Assembly (NCBI GenBank): GCA_030248065.1
Contig: JASAMV010005193.1
Span: 19,024-83,023, forward strand
DNA from: Rhynchonema sp. JSB1_4
Lineage: Eukaryota > Nematoda > Chromadorea > Monhysterida > Xyalidae
Reading direction: 5' to 3'
DNA length: 64,000 nt
Under the pieces are notes generated by a model, which was not told the DNA's origin, did not search any database, and saw nothing but the letters and a program-made list of their open reading frames with translations. Below, piece after piece: positions 20,898 to 31,561 of this stretch. How positions within the stretch are numbered: the stretch's first letter is position 1; the number at the start of each line of letters is the position of its first letter. The position numbers were made by a program, and so were the translations under genes.

Positions 20898-21255
20898 ATA
20901 ATATCTGTGAGAACACACGAACATTCGATGCCCGCGACGGAGACGCCGATCAAAAGCGCCTGTTGACTCCTGAAAGCCTCGGTGAATATCAAGAAATGCA
21001 TCCCTGATGGAGTGAGGGAGGTCAGAATACAGAGAAAAGGGGATGACCTCAAACTAACAAAAGAGATAAATGAGCCACCCATCAGAGTGATAGCTCTCAT
21101 CGATCCCAGCCTCGCCATCTGGTCACCACCTCGCAAATGTCAAATTGCAACTGGAGCATCAATGACACCAGAGTGGGAGCTACTCCTGCGCATCAACACC
21201 CTGATCCATGTTGAGCCACGCGTCGGTGGTAGAAAAGCGGGTGTATGTGTGCGCG
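20898..21255 (+). pseudogene. Exon-like coding fragment, frameshifted (left copy)
   Basis: The plus strand reads TFDARDGDADQKRLLTPESL then, one base shifted, KASVNIKKCIPDGVREVRI, DDLKLTKEINEPPIRVIALI and PPRKCQIATGASMTPEWELL. The right copy (about 32830-33150, minus) keeps the first part with conservative changes (D to E, K to T, M to V). No family recognised. The overlapping long minus-strand frame is less protein-like. Confidence 0.4.
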
Positions 21256-21329
21256 TGGGTTTTTTTATCGAACGTATGTACATATACGTCAAGTGAACAC
21301 CCCGTGCACTCTTAAGCTTTCGCCAAATC

Positions 21330-21570
21330 CGCAATCCGTGAGTGAATTGTTCCTCGAAATCTGGTAGCAGCCTACACACAGTGAGATATATCCACAGCCA
21401 CAAACATGAAGAGTTGGTCAGTGGGAGAAAATCCAAAATCGGTAGCCAGACTGATGGCATGCTCTAAGAGTAGGTAATGGTGTCCACGTGAGTGAGTACA
21501 TACGTTGGGCATATTGATCTCCTTGTCCACGAATTATTGGACGATGGACATTAAATAGGCATGGACATTA
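21330..21570 (-). pseudogene. LFNVQLIRGQ-family paralogue, degenerate (left)
   Basis: On the minus strand, a start near ATTTAATGTCCATCG is followed by IIRGQGDQYAQRMYSLTWT, TLRACHQSGY and a TDQLFMF-type segment, matching the order of the larger gene remnant at 18320-19185 but with frame breaks. The right copy is 32490-32700 (+), with FCLTDQVFMLVAV. This implies an old tandem duplication of the family within one arm. Confidence 0.45.
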
Positions 21571-22196
21571 AATCGTTGAATAGCGATCATTGTGCCCCTC
21601 AGGCGGACTATCACTCCACCTGAGCAGGACCGACATTCAAGAATCAGAGTATGGACCGGAGACATGTGAATAATGAAACGCGTGGTTGAAATCACATAAA
21701 ATGCATGCGTTTGCCTAACAAAAAATAAAATTCAGTTTCCGCACATTCAAAAACCTTCGGGGCATCGGGTATGGATTCGGATCTTGGTCGATTCCCCCAT
21801 GTGATCCGCAAATTCATTTTACAATATTGACATTGGCGCTTTTTTTAGCGTTTCACGTCACTCGGAAGCCTGATAAAGCTCCAGTGGAGCACAGTTTGGT
21901 CACGGGTGTCAATTGGCACTTTACATACATATGTACATAACATAATGCAAGTGCAAAATGAAACCAAAAGCAGTCAATTTTGAATTATTAATTGGTGTAT
22001 ATGTCTTCCATGGGACAGTTTTAGCGAGCCGGCATATGTGCTGGCTTTTAGCTATCGGGGGGTTCTTCGAAACTCAGGAGGACATCGAGGCTGGGAGGAC
22101 ACTGACACCCAGGGGGACATCGGGATTCAATTCAAAAATATGTACAATCGTCACCCCCCAAAGTGCGCGTCTTGCCCATGCTTTAGATGATACATA
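21571..22196. other. Left-only stretch missing from the right arm
   Basis: The right arm jumps from the equivalent of about 21475 to about 22488, with a (CCTAAG)n tract at the junction. The left sequence here holds no recognised gene; the open frame 21958-22197 is unsupported. Confidence 0.5.
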
Positions 22197-22421
22197 GGGT
22201 GATATTTTCGAAACGGTGTAAAGGTCAGTTGGGTGTAAAGGTCGGTGTAAAGTTCGGTCGAAAGCTCGGTCGGCGTAGCTCGGTGTAAACATGAAACATT
22301 GCCTGCTGTTAACGTGGAATGTTTCATGTTTACACCGAGCTGACACCGACCGAGCTTTCGACCGAGCTTACACCGACCTTTACACCCAACTGAGCTTTAC
22401 ACAGTTTCGAAAATGCCACCC
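22197..22421. mobile_element. Foldback MITE, GGGTGATATTT family
   Basis: Starts GGGTGATATTTTCGAAACGG and ends with the near-complement (...TGCCACCC), 225 bp, with repeated GTGTAAAGGTCGG and TCGGTCGAAAGCTCGG subunits. The loop is flanked by ATGAAACATTG and its complement AATGTTTCAT. Relative of 567-1168. It lies in the block lost from the right arm. Confidence 0.8.
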
Positions 22422-23273
22422 AGAGCTATTGGCAACGCGCTGCACCTGCCGTCGTAACCGGTCATCGGTTTGAACCCGTCGGCTTCACTGGGCTTAAGTT
22501 TGTCCGATCACGTTCGAAGGCATCCGGGCTGATTTTGCTGGTATAAGGATATGCAGGTAGGTATGTACATATACATAGGTGTGCAGGTTAAATGGTTCAG
22601 AAATTCGTCCGGTTTTCCATATATTGCGACTTACACACAGCTCCATCGCTAAGTTTGCTGAAGACAGTTTCCACACAGCAAGCATTGCATTAGCGCCTGC
22701 GACAATTCATAGCGTTCTGCGTGAAAATTTTTCGAATGATGTACACAGCAGCTTATGAAACCCGTCTGATGCTTAATGTTATTTGAAAAAATTCAAATAA
22801 TAATCCAGGCATAGAACGACGTCCGCTTCTTGACTGTGGAGCAAGACTTTCGAGCTCTGAAATAAGGATGAATATTGCGTGCGAAAGAAGCACTGGGAAA
22901 CACATCAGACGCTCACGCAATCCGGCCAATCGATGATTTCCAAAGACACATTTTGGTTGCAGTTCAAATCAATCATCATGAGCGAAGTACTTCATTTGGG
23001 ATTCCTCTCTCCGAAGAAGTGAAAACAAATTGCGCGGTAACCTGCACAACTAACGACACATACTGCACACGGACATGAGTTGCGCCACGAGTAAGAAAGC
23101 GCTCGACGCAGCATAGTGATGTTGTGCGCCATTCCTGTCATTTACATTGTGCGCCCCTCGGGTTTTACATAAGTCCACCACTGGTTCGTCTCATTTGGTG
23201 CTGTCTGAGCAGGATGAAGGTTCGAAAATAGTATAGGAGGTGATGCTGATCATCATTCATGAAATCCGACATC
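22422..23273. other. Mirrored stretch with exon-like frame 22875-23078
   Basis: Mirrored at about 31656-32428. A plus frame (SDAHAIRPIDDFQRHILVAV, then SFGIPLSEEVKTNCAVTC) is also open in the mirror copy (31813-32043, minus). The opposite strand is open too, so coding status is uncertain and no family is recognised. Confidence 0.35.
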
Positions 23274-23281
23274 ACTCAGCG

Positions 23282-24020
23282 CAGTGGTTTTTTAAAAAAA
23301 AAAATTTTTTTTTTTTATTAAAAAAAAAATTTTTTTTTTAAAAAAAAAAATTCGTTCCAAAAGTTAAAAAAAAAATTTTTTTTTTATTATTTCAAAATTC
23401 GAAAATTTCTCTATTTTTTTGCTCTAAAAGTGCTATTTTTTGGATAAAAATTGCTACTGTTAACATCACCCGACCCTACCATGGGTGTATTGGGTGCCAT
23501 AATCGTTGTTTTGTGGCATCTAGACATAGTGCACACACTCACATGGCCTCTCATATGATTACACATGTACATGTGACTGGGTGGGCATGCATTTATCCAT
23601 GCAACAGACCCGAAAGCAGTGATTCGGTGTGATATTCACTCTATATTTACACTGTTTGTCACATATTTGCATTGGTCGTGTACCAAGAGGCAATAGTTTC
23701 ACCCAAATTTACCGTCTTGAGTGTCACAAAGCCACACCAAGGCACCCACACCACGTGGAGGAAGTGTACGGGTGTGTACCTGACTACTGTTGGTACTCAT
23801 TGACCATTGTTTAGTATTGTTTTCGTGTCGTGAGTGCTTTATATGCACTTACCACACGTTATGGAAGAAAAATGCCACTATTTTTTGCTTTAGCGCTCAT
23901 TTTTTTTCGTTTCTGGCAGTTTTTGGCTGGAATAAAAAAATTTTTTTTTAAATTAAAAAAAAAATTTTTTTTTTAAAAAAAAATGGGGTTTGAATAAAAA
24001 AATTTTTTTATTAACCACTG
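23282..24020. mobile_element. hAT-like element with A/T-run arms, CAGTGGTT ends, left-arm-specific
   Basis: Ends CAGTGGTTTTTTAAAA and complement, 739 bp, with an exact 8-bp duplication ACTCAGCG (23274-23281, 24021-24028). The right arm has a single CGCTGAGT (31648-31655). Both arms consist of alternating A and T homopolymers of 8-12 nt. The core (about 23410-23930) includes an ACATGTACATGTGACTGG-type patch and no transposase. Confidence 0.92.
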
Positions 24021-24114
24021 ACTCAGCGTAATGAGTGCTGTGTAGGGTCTCAAACTGTTACTTTCCGATCGCCCACATGTGATACGGTTGTGGTGCTCGA
24101 CAAGCACAATTTTT

Positions 24115-24429
24115 TTATTTACCAGCGCGTTCCAAAGACAGATCCACAGCAAGCAGCATTGGCGCAACTGGACTGATAAGAATATACGCAACTTTGCATT
24201 TGTGTTTCGTGTCCAACACATATGTCGAAGTAAGACAACGTAAAAGTGCAAACATGCGAAAACAAGCTTGATTTTGGGCCCGGTAGAAGATACATTCCGC
24301 AACATCTACTGCTGACTTCGCATCTTTGAATGTTTGCCTTTTAGCGATGGTGTAGTTTGTGTGGACTGAAAGTCTGCTAGCCAGCGCAACGTGTAGCTCT
24401 AGGGCGTGCAAAGCAGTGTGTGTCTGCAC
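24115..24429 (-). pseudogene. Exon-like open frame, unknown (left copy)
   Basis: The minus frame contains HVALASRLSVHTNYTIAKRQ, AKSAVDVAECIFYRAQNQAC and FRMFALLRCLT, Ala/Leu-rich and helical. It is also open in the right copy (31245-31561, +). Could be coding or a chance open frame; no domain recognised. Confidence 0.3.
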
Positions 24430-24442
24430 GGTTGCATGGGTA

Positions 24443-24718
24443 TTGGTCGCACAATGACTTTATAAGAATTGGTCAAATTTTTTTCCTGAATCGCAAAGCA
24501 GGCTAGTGACGGGGCAATGACGTTGCGTTGCGCGATCACACACAAAACACGTTAGTAAAGAGAATGTTTCAGACCTGCGGCAATGTGGTTGATCTGCTAG
24601 ATTATTTTCAGCTGAAAATGTTTTGTGAGAATCACAAATAGCACAGTAGTTAAGAGTGACTGAACATGAAAATCAGGATTGATTTTGATGAATTCTTATA
24701 TGGTCATTGTGCGACCAA
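24443..24718. mobile_element. MITE, TTGGTCGCACAATGAC family, left-arm-specific
   Basis: Ends TTGGTCGCACAATGACTTTA and complement, 276 bp, TA at 24441-24442 and 24719-24720. The right arm is empty (GCACTTATACCC at 31225-31234). AATGTTTCAG lies inside. Nearly identical to 19207-19482, in opposite orientation of the core. Confidence 0.92.
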
Positions 24719-24751
24719 TATAAGTGCAACTTTGAGCCGCAGCTATACCGC

Positions 24752-24834
24752 GTTCCCGTAGCTCAGTTGGTAGAGCAACTGGCTGTACAGGCCTGGTGGC
24801 TGGGAGGTCGGAGGTTCGAGTCCTTCCGGGAGCA
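24752..24834 (+). tRNA. tRNA-like sequence heading a SINE (left copy)
   Basis: The acceptor pairs GTTCCCG/CGGGAGC, the D-arm reads TAGCTCAGTTGGTAGAGC (perfect A box) and the T-arm GGAGGTTCGAGTCCTTC has a perfect B box; the last A is a discriminator base. At 83 nt it is about 10 nt longer than a standard tRNA, and the anticodon arm (CTGGCTGTACAGGCCTG) does not close cleanly. The right copy (31118-31200, minus) has a different loop (TGTCC). The following GTTTGGTGTGGCGG is shared with 61549-61565, so it looks like a SINE head. Confidence 0.6.
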
Positions 24835-24925
24835 TACGTTTGGTGTGGCGGTTCAGAGTTCACATTTTGTTTCTGGTGTTTTTGTCAAGTCCCCCGATAA
24901 GTGCTCTTTTCAGTTCATGTGAACA
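24835..24925 (+). repeat. SINE body after tRNA-like head
   Basis: TACGTTTGGTGTGGCGGTTC followed by GTTTCTGGTGTTTTTGTC; the second SINE-like copy (61486-61607) has CGTTTGGTGTGCGGCTC and ATCTGGT in the same order after a different, more decayed tRNA head. No poly-A tail is evident. Confidence 0.45.
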
Positions 24926-25015
24926 ATATCTTGCCGGAACAATACTTGTGTAAATTCCCAAACGCCGATTTCCTGACGTTTTTCCCCACCACGCAGCACC
25001 TCAACCAACCAAACA

Positions 25016-25212
25016 TGATACACTGGCAATTCTATAATGGGAGAAACTTTTCAACCGCGTTGCCTGATCCGTAAAGCTCATCGTGCGTACACTGGCTGCG
25101 GAATACGGACCGGTACGGACCGCTAGCCTGTGCACGCGTCATGCGCTTTACGGATCAGGCAACGCGTTTGAAAAGTTTCTCCCAATAGAATTGTCAGAGT
25201 ATACGTATACGT
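25016..25212. mobile_element. Foldback MITE, GGGAGAAACTTTTCAA arms (left copy)
   Basis: Arms of about 75 bp share GAGAAACTTTTCAA, CGCGTTGCCTGATCCGTAAA and CGTGCGTACACTGGC. The partner is 30755-30950. The loop includes a CGGACCGGTACGGACCG palindrome on the left that is replaced by a different short sequence on the right. Confidence 0.65.
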
Positions 25213-25275
25213 GTACCGATCCACAGGCCTGCATCATTGCATCGTTTGTATTGGGGACTGAAGCGCACTGTGGTA

Positions 25276-25884
25276 CAGGGTTGTTTAAAAAAAGTGGTTA
25301 ATTAAAAAAATTTAAAAATTTTTTTTGAAACTCAGAATTTGCTTTTTTTACTAAAAAAAGTTGCCCAAAATGGGCTGAAATGTCCAAAAATAGCCTTTTT
25401 CGAGGCAAAAAAATTGGCACTTTTTTCTGTGGACGGGCCAATTTTTTTTGAAACTCAGGGATGCTTTGTTTTACAGTGATTTGGACCATAATAATAAAAA
25501 GTGCAAAACCGGGCGCGCAAAGTCGATCTGACACGCAAGATTTGGGCTGTAATCGATATTTTGATGGTCGTATACCAGATATACGGCATTGGATGCATTA
25601 AAATACGTTGTACTGCATGCTACAATACATTAGAGTAACATCGTTAGTCAACATCAACCTCAGACTGGTAGGAGACCATAGAATCTGCACAATACTACCG
25701 GGTGTCACCACACAAGTTGTGTCTCAGGCGAAAATTTTTCAATTTTTGAAAAATATGTTGTATCGATTTCATTTTTCCTGAAACGTCGTTTGCAACACTT
25801 TTTCCGAATAAAAAAAATTTTCGTCAAAAAATCAAAAAAAATTTTTTTTTAAAAAAGCTCGTTAATAAATTTTTTTCAACCCTG
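25276..25884. mobile_element. hAT-like element, CAGGGTTG ends (left copy)
   Basis: Ends CAGGGTTGTTTAAAA and ...TTTCAACCCTG, 609 bp, flanked by GTGGTA on both sides. The right copy (30237-30689, 453 bp) lacks an internal block of about 150 bp (near 25320-25460), which itself has repeated TTTTTTGAAACTCAG ends. Core with GGGCGCGCAAAGTCGATCTG shared. Older than the duplication; the 6-bp repeat is probably an 8-bp duplication that has decayed. Confidence 0.8.
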
Positions 25885-26494
25885 GTGGTAACTATTTACC
25901 GCTACGACCATTATCTCACGACCACGGACAGACTGTTTGGTCGTCAACAGAAAACAACGTCAACGCTGGTGGTCAATGCCTGCCTGCCGAGCAAGTCCGA
26001 GTAAATGTGTGCGTGACATTCGTTGACGATTGACGATAACGACAATGCGTTGACTACATTAATATAAGCCCGATTACCGTGATGACAACAGCGCGATCGA
26101 GAAGAGTCTCTGGACTGGATGACAGGGACGATTTCTGGTCCAAATGACAGAGATAACAACGTGGCAGAATGGTGACGACAGGAGTTATGATCATGGATAT
26201 GGACCTTAGGTCCGTTTCGAATAAGAAGTTCTGTGTTGATTTGGATGTTCACCGGTACACGTGCTGTCCAAGGCGTGCACGTGCACTTTCAACCAAAAAA
26301 TAGCAGAGAGAAGATTATAGTCAGTGTCGACTTATTGTACTGTCGTCAACCCAGATCGTCAGCTCCAGTCGTCAACTCACATGTGTAATTTCTCGCGCTC
26401 ATTTAGGGCTGCTTGAGTTGAGGAAGAGAGTTGACCACTTCGGTTGACGACTATTCCATCAGCCAGACAGTCACGTTTTTTCGTTATGCAACAC
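25885..26494. other. Innermost mirrored segment of left arm
   Basis: Mirrored at 29625-30236 with high identity. It contains the first 250 bp of the direct repeat (from about 26244). Open frame 25944-26252 (minus) is conserved in the mirror but has no domain. A short GTTGACGA... motif recurs many times (26020-26460). Confidence 0.5.
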
Positions 26495-27350
26495 TCTTTG
26501 GGGGATTAACAGATCGGGGCGCTTTGCTCTGTTCTTTGTTCTCCTTGCCAGTCCCACTTCCATTTCACACCTTGTGCCTTTCATAGTGCACGTACATAAT
26601 GTTTCTCGTTCAGACTGCGGCGCGTTTTTCAAAATACCAAAATACTTTTGTAATTTTCACCAATTTCACTAATTTAAGCTTAGAAAAGCGCACAATCTCG
26701 GTTGTAATGGTCTCAAAATTCCCATTATTTTCAGACTCAATTCAATTTCAACGAATTACGTGCGTGGCGTATTCTCATGCCGGTTCGTGCGGGTGCGTTT
26801 TTTATGACATCGGCAGGGCAGAATGTATGGAGATTGCAAAGTCATCAGGTTTGGTCTGTGAATGGTTTCTGTTCATTATCTCTATCAAGCAAAGATACCG
26901 TAACCCATCAATCACATAAATCAACTGTGAAACATCAGCTTACCAGCCTGTCAGATTTTGTAAACATGCACTGTAAGAAAAGAGAAACCACGATGTGCAA
27001 TTATCCCATGTTCCGTTTGCTTGAACCACACTCAACCAAAGTACACCCAGGGCACTGGCATCAAAGCATGAAGTCGTGTAACGTGGACTTTATGATATGT
27101 ACATTGTACATATGTGAATGCTTGACCAAGTGACATGAAAACATTTAAAACCTGTGTGATTATTTCAGCGGTGCAGTAACGCAAAAACCACGGAGATCGA
27201 TCAGCGTGCAGAACAATGGTGTAACCACACACCGAGTGAAACATCAAAGGATGCAGCGCGCGGTTAGTGATGGGATACTGTAAGTTACCATATACCGCTG
27301 CACATGCGGTCTTCCCGTATCTTCGAGGTTCACTTGGCTCAGTGCCAGCA
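26244..27350 (+). repeat. Direct repeat copy 1 at palindrome centre
   Basis: About 1.1 kb from TTCACCGGTACACGTGCTG to the TGCCAGCACA region, repeated in the same orientation at about 28465-29550 with roughly 90% identity by eye. Its first quarter also occurs inverted at 29625-29876 as part of the right arm. Contains two TGAAACATCA motifs. It could be an LTR-like or tandemly duplicated unit; no primer-binding site or polyprotein is seen between copies. Confidence 0.8.
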
Positions 27351-27468
27351 CATAATCAAATGTATGGTTTTCGTGCCGATTCTCACTTGAAGTCTGCCTG
27401 TACTGAGCATGACCCGGTCAATTCAGCAGCCGTGCGTAATTGTTGACCCTGGTCAACGCTTATACCGG

Positions 27469-27930
27469 GTCCGCCGCTATTGTTTTTGGATTTTGGACCT
27501 CGGTTTTTTACATTAATCGTTAGGCGGCACTGGGATGAAGAACATTAACCTTCAAGAACTTCACCAAAGGGACGTTTACCCACCGAAATCGATCCACCAA
27601 CATGGCTGTACTGGAGCAAATCACCCCAATATTGACGCACTTTGTGTGCATGGAAGTCAGGATTTCCTACCGTAACTACCGTAACCCGCCGTCTATATGA
27701 CGCCCCAGTGATTTTGAATCTCTCTTGTATAATTCCTGATCATCATGTGCAAATGTGCGTCAATAGCGGACAGTTTTGTTCCCGTGGGATCATCTTTGGC
27801 GGACCGATTTCGGTGGGTAATCGCCACTTTGGTGAAGTTCGTCAAAACTAATGTTCTTGATCTCGATGCCAACAAACGATATAAGTAAAAAACCGAAATC
27901 GAAAACCAAAAAAACAATAGCGGCGGGGCC
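27469..27930. repeat. Imperfect hairpin, CCGCTATTGTTTTTGG arms
   Basis: Inverted segments 27469-27650 and about 27740-27930 share GCCGCTATTGTTTTTGG, CTTCACCAAAG and CCCACCGAAATCG. Probably an old MITE lying between the two direct repeats. Confidence 0.55.
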
Positions 27931-28194
27931 GCTTTAAGTTACATTTAGTGCGACTAACCCACTGGGAAGCCATGTGACAATTATTCTGCAATTACACAAT
28001 TGGGGCGGGGGGGGGGCTTTCCGAACCCAGTCCTGGTGACCCAGATTAACTCCTTTGGTGTGTAATCCCATTCCATTTCATGACTGTGTGACAACTGTTG
28101 CCTTTTTTGAACATATCGAGATTATTATGCATGCCACGGTGCTATAGTAAGTTTCTAATTTCGTTGCATCATCCATTTTTGCAGACGCTCGGGA

Positions 28195-28363
28195 ACTCCC
28201 GTTCGAAGTCGAGGCAGGCAACAAGCTCAACACACAGTCAACAAGCCAAGCAGCTGGCTCGTGTGCGTTTCGAATGTTTCAGTCACACAAGCTGTGTGTG
28301 TCAGCTGCGTGGCTTGTTGACTGTGTGTTGAGCTTGTTGCCTGCCTCGACTTCGAACGGGAGT
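28195..28363. mobile_element. Short foldback MITE at the physical centre
   Basis: Arms 28195-28256 and 28302-28363 pair almost perfectly over 62 bp (ACTCCCGTTCGAAGTCGAGG at the outer end); the 45-nt loop contains GAATGTTTCAG. No match elsewhere in the window. Confidence 0.75.
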
Positions 28364-28464
28364 TTGCCTGCGTCCAAGAAAAAAACATCCAACCAGAAAA
28401 CGCCTGAGTTGATCATGTGTGTGACATTGTTTGCGTTGTTGGTTTTTGCATGTGGCATTCACCT

Positions 28465-29550
28465 GGACGTTCACCGGTACACGTGCTGTCCAAGGCGTGC
28501 ACGTGCACTTTCAACCAAAAAATAGCAGAGAGAAGATTATAGTCAGTCGACTTATTGTACTGTCGTCAACCCAGATCGTCAGCTCCGGGCGTCAACTCAC
28601 ATGTGTAATTTCTCGCGCTCATTTAGGGCTGCTTGAGTTGAGGAAGAGAGTTGACCACTTCGGTTGACGACTATTCCATCAGCCAGACAGTCACGTTTTT
28701 TCGTTATGCAACACTCTTTGGGGGATTAACAGATCGGCGCGCTTTGCTCTGTTCTTTGTTCTTCTTGTCGGGCCCCCTTCCATTTTACACCTTGTGCCTT
28801 TTGTAGTGCACAATGTTTCTTGTGCAGACTGCTGCTCGTTTTTCAAAATACCAAAACACTTTTGTCATTTTCACCAATTTCACTAATTTAAGCTCAGAAA
28901 AGCGCACAATCTCGGCTGTATTGGTCTAACAAATCAACTCATTTTCAGACTCAATTCAATTTCAACGAATTACGTACGTCGCGTATTCTCATGCCGGCTC
29001 GTGCGGGTGTGTTTGTGACATCGGCAGGGCAGAATGTGGAGATTGCAAAGTCATCAGGTTTGGTCTATGAATGGTTTCTGTTCATTATCTCTATCAAGCT
29101 GAGGTACAGTAACCCATCAATCACAAGGTTGTGAAACATCAGCTTACCGGTCCGTCAGATTTTGTAACCATGCACCTGTACGAGACGAGAAACCACGATG
29201 TGCAGTTTTCCCGTCTTCCGTTTGCTTGAACCACGCTCGACCAAGGTACACCCAGGGCACTGGCATCAAAGCATGAAGTCGTGTAACGTGGACTATGACA
29301 TGTACATTGTATGTGAAAGCTTGACCAAGTGACATCGAAACATTTAGAACATCTGTGATTATTTCAGCGGTGCAGCAACGCAAAAACCACTGACCACAAT
29401 CGGCGTGGAGAACGATGGTGCAATCACACATCGAGTGAAACATCAAAGGATGCAGCGTAAGGTTGGTAATGGGATACTGTATGTTACCGTACACCGCTGC
29501 ATATGCAGTCTTCGAGGTTCACCGTATCTTCGAGGTTTAGTGCCAGTGTG
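28465..29550 (+). repeat. Direct repeat copy 2 at palindrome centre
   Basis: Second copy of 26244-27350, same orientation. Small indels (for example loss of a CACGTACATA segment) distinguish it. It ends near 29550, followed by a unique stretch of about 75 bp and the start of the inverted right arm. Confidence 0.8.
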
Positions 29551-30236
29551 ATGTTCATGACCGACACATGCGCGACGGGACACATTTTCTAAAGGTATCG
29601 AAATCCCTCTTTTTTTTTTTCCCTGTGTTGCATAACGAAAAAACGTGACTGTCTGGCTGATGGAATAGTCGTCAACCGAAGTGGTCAACTCTCTTCCTCA
29701 ACTCAAGCAGCCCTAAATGAGCGCGAGAAATTACACATGTGAGTTGACGACTGGAGCTGACGATCTGGGTTGACGACAGTACAATAAGTCGACTGACTAT
29801 ACATATCTTCTCACCACTATCTTTTTGGTTGAAAATGCACGTGCACTCCTTAGACAGCACGTGTACCGGTGAACATCCAAATCAACACAGAACTTCTTAT
29901 TCGAAACGGACCTAAGGTCCATATCCATGATCATAACTCCTGTCGTCACCATTCTGCCACGTTGTTATCTCTGTCATTTGGACCAGAAATAGTCCCTGTC
30001 ATCCAGTCCAGAGACTCTTCTCGATCGCGCTGTTGCCATCACGGTAATCGGGCTTATATTAATGTAGTCAACGCATTGTCGTTATCGTCAATCGTCAACG
30101 AATGTCACGCACACATTTACTCGGACTTGCTCGGCAGGCAGGCATTGACCACCAGCGTTGACGTTGTTTTCTGTTGACGACTAAACAGTCTGTCCGTGGT
30201 CGTGAGATAATGGTCGTAGCGGTACATAGTTACCAC

Positions 30237-30689
30237 CAGGGTTGAAAAAAATTTATTAACGAGCTTTTTTTTTAAAAAATTTTCTTTTGATTTTTTTGAC
30301 GAAAAATTTTTTTATTAGAAAAAGTGTTGCAAACGACGTTTCAGGATAAATGAAATCGATACAACATATTTTTCAAAAATTGAAAAATTTTCGCCTGAGA
30401 CACAACTTGTGTGGTCACACCCGGTAGTATTATGCAGATTCTATGGTCTCCTACCAGTCTGAGGTTGATGTTGACTAACGATGTTACTCTATGTAGCATG
30501 CAGTACAACGTATTTTAATGCATCCAATACCGTATATCTGGTATACGACCATCAAAATATCGATTACAGCCCAAATCTTGCGTGTCAGATCGACTTTGCG
30601 CGCCCGGTTTTGCACTTTTTATTAAAAAAAGCAAAATCTGAGTTTCAAAAAAAAAATTTTTAATTAACCACTTTTTTTAAACAACCCTG
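30237..30689. mobile_element. hAT-like element, CAGGGTTG ends (right copy)
   Basis: Mirror of 25276-25884, shorter by about 150 bp. TACCAC flanks both ends (30231-30236, 30690-30695). Confidence 0.8.
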
Positions 30690-30754
30690 TACCACAGTGC
30701 GCTTCGGTCCCCAATACAAACGATGCAAGGATGCAGGCCTGTGGATCGGTACAC

Positions 30755-30950
30755 GTATACGCATACTCTGACAATTCTTTTGGGAGAAACTTTTCAAACG
30801 CGTTGCCTGATTTGTAAAGCGCATGACGCGTGCACTGGCTACAGCGGTCACGTGACTTCCGCAGCCAGTGTACGCACGATGAGCTTTACGGATCAGGCAA
30901 CGCGGTTGAAAAGTTTCTCCCAATAGAATTGCCAGAGTATACATACGTAT
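30755..30950. mobile_element. Foldback MITE, GGGAGAAACTTTTCAA arms (right copy)
   Basis: Mirror of 25016-25212 with a different loop. Confidence 0.65.
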
Positions 30951-31117
30951 TGGTTGGTTGAGGTGCTGCAAAAACGTCAGGAAATCGGCGTTGAATTTAC
31001 ACAAGTATTGTTCCGGCAAGATATTGTTCACATGAACTGAAAAGAGCACTTATCGGGGGACTTGACAAAAACACCAGAAACAAAATGTGAACTCTGAGCC
31101 GCCACACCAAACGTATG

Positions 31118-31200
31118 CTCCCGGAAGGACTCGAACCTCCGACCTCCCAGCCACCAGGCCTGGACAGCCAGTTGCTCTACCAACTGAGCCACGGGAACGC
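31118..31200 (-). tRNA. tRNA-like sequence heading a SINE (right copy)
   Basis: Mirror of 24752-24834. The anticodon-loop region differs (TGTCC instead of TGTAC on the sense strand) and a GTGGCTCAG change alters the A box slightly. Two copies drifting in the anticodon argue against an active tRNA gene. Confidence 0.55.
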
Positions 31201-31244
31201 GGTATGGCTGCGGCTCAAAGTTGCACTTATACCCATGCAACCGT

Positions 31245-31561
31245 GCAGACACACACTGCTTTGCACGCCCTAGCGCTACACGTTGCGCTGGCTAGCAGAC
31301 TTTCAGTCCACACAAACTACACCATCGCTAAAAGGCAAACATTCAAAGATGCGAAGTCAGCAGTAGATGTTGCGGAATGTATCTTCTACCGGGCCCAAAA
31401 TCAAGCTTGTTTTCGGATGTTTGCACTTTTACGTTGTCTTACTTCGACATATGTATGTGTTGGACACGAAACACAAACGCAAAGTTGCGTATATTCTTAT
31501 CAGTCCAGTTGCGCCAATGCTGCTTGCTGTGGATCTGTCTTTGGAACGCGCTGGTAAATAA
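31245..31561 (+). pseudogene. Exon-like open frame, unknown (right copy)
   Basis: Mirror of 24115-24429, same frame open with a few substitutions and a small TATG insertion near 31450 that shifts the end of the longer plus-strand frame. Confidence 0.3.

Larger units (their letters stand above)
1006..26494 (+). repeat. Left arm of giant inverted repeat (palindrome)
   Basis: This whole segment recurs in reverse complement at about 29625-59208. Sample anchor pairs: 2255-2671 with 57532-57948, 4340-4531 with 55157-55348, 12828-13006 with 41267-41445, 18015-18315 with 35075-35407, 25944-26252 with 29869-30177. Order is fully mirrored apart from one locally inverted block (14862-15215) and arm-specific insertions. 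The inner end is sharp: the arm stops after the GTTATGCAACAC segment at 26494. The outer end lies inside a foldback element, so the exact boundary is blurred. Left-only material includes 3490-3728, 6219-6725, 8068-9142, 10222-10758, 12085-12297, 15240-17640, 19207-19991, about 21480-22480, 23282-24020 and 24443-24718. The arms may be a chromosomal palindrome or two haplotypes joined in assembly. Confidence 0.95.
26495..29624. other. Central spacer of the palindrome
   Basis: Non-mirrored centre of 3.1 kb. It holds the rest of direct repeat copy 1 (to about 27350), an imperfect hairpin (27469-27930), a G-run at 28007-28016, a near-perfect 62-bp-arm hairpin (28195-28363) and direct repeat copy 2 (about 28465-29550). 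The right arm begins immediately after a T-run at about 29611-29620. No convincing gene is present; the short open frames on either strand are not supported by a second copy. Confidence 0.85.

Noticed and set aside
20333..21136. Longest open frame in the window (267 codons, minus)
   Set aside because: The mirror copy in the right arm is broken and shifted, the protein has no recognisable domain, and the opposite strand gives more protein-like phrases.
24752..24834. Functional tRNA-Tyr (GTA) with intron
   Set aside because: A/B boxes and acceptor are good, but the anticodon stem does not close, the length is off, and the mirror copy changes the anticodon loop.
26244..29550. LTR retrotransposon bounded by 1.1-kb direct repeats
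   Set aside because: Only about 1.1 kb lies between them, no gag/pol, no primer-binding site or polypurine tract was found, and an inverted third copy exists.
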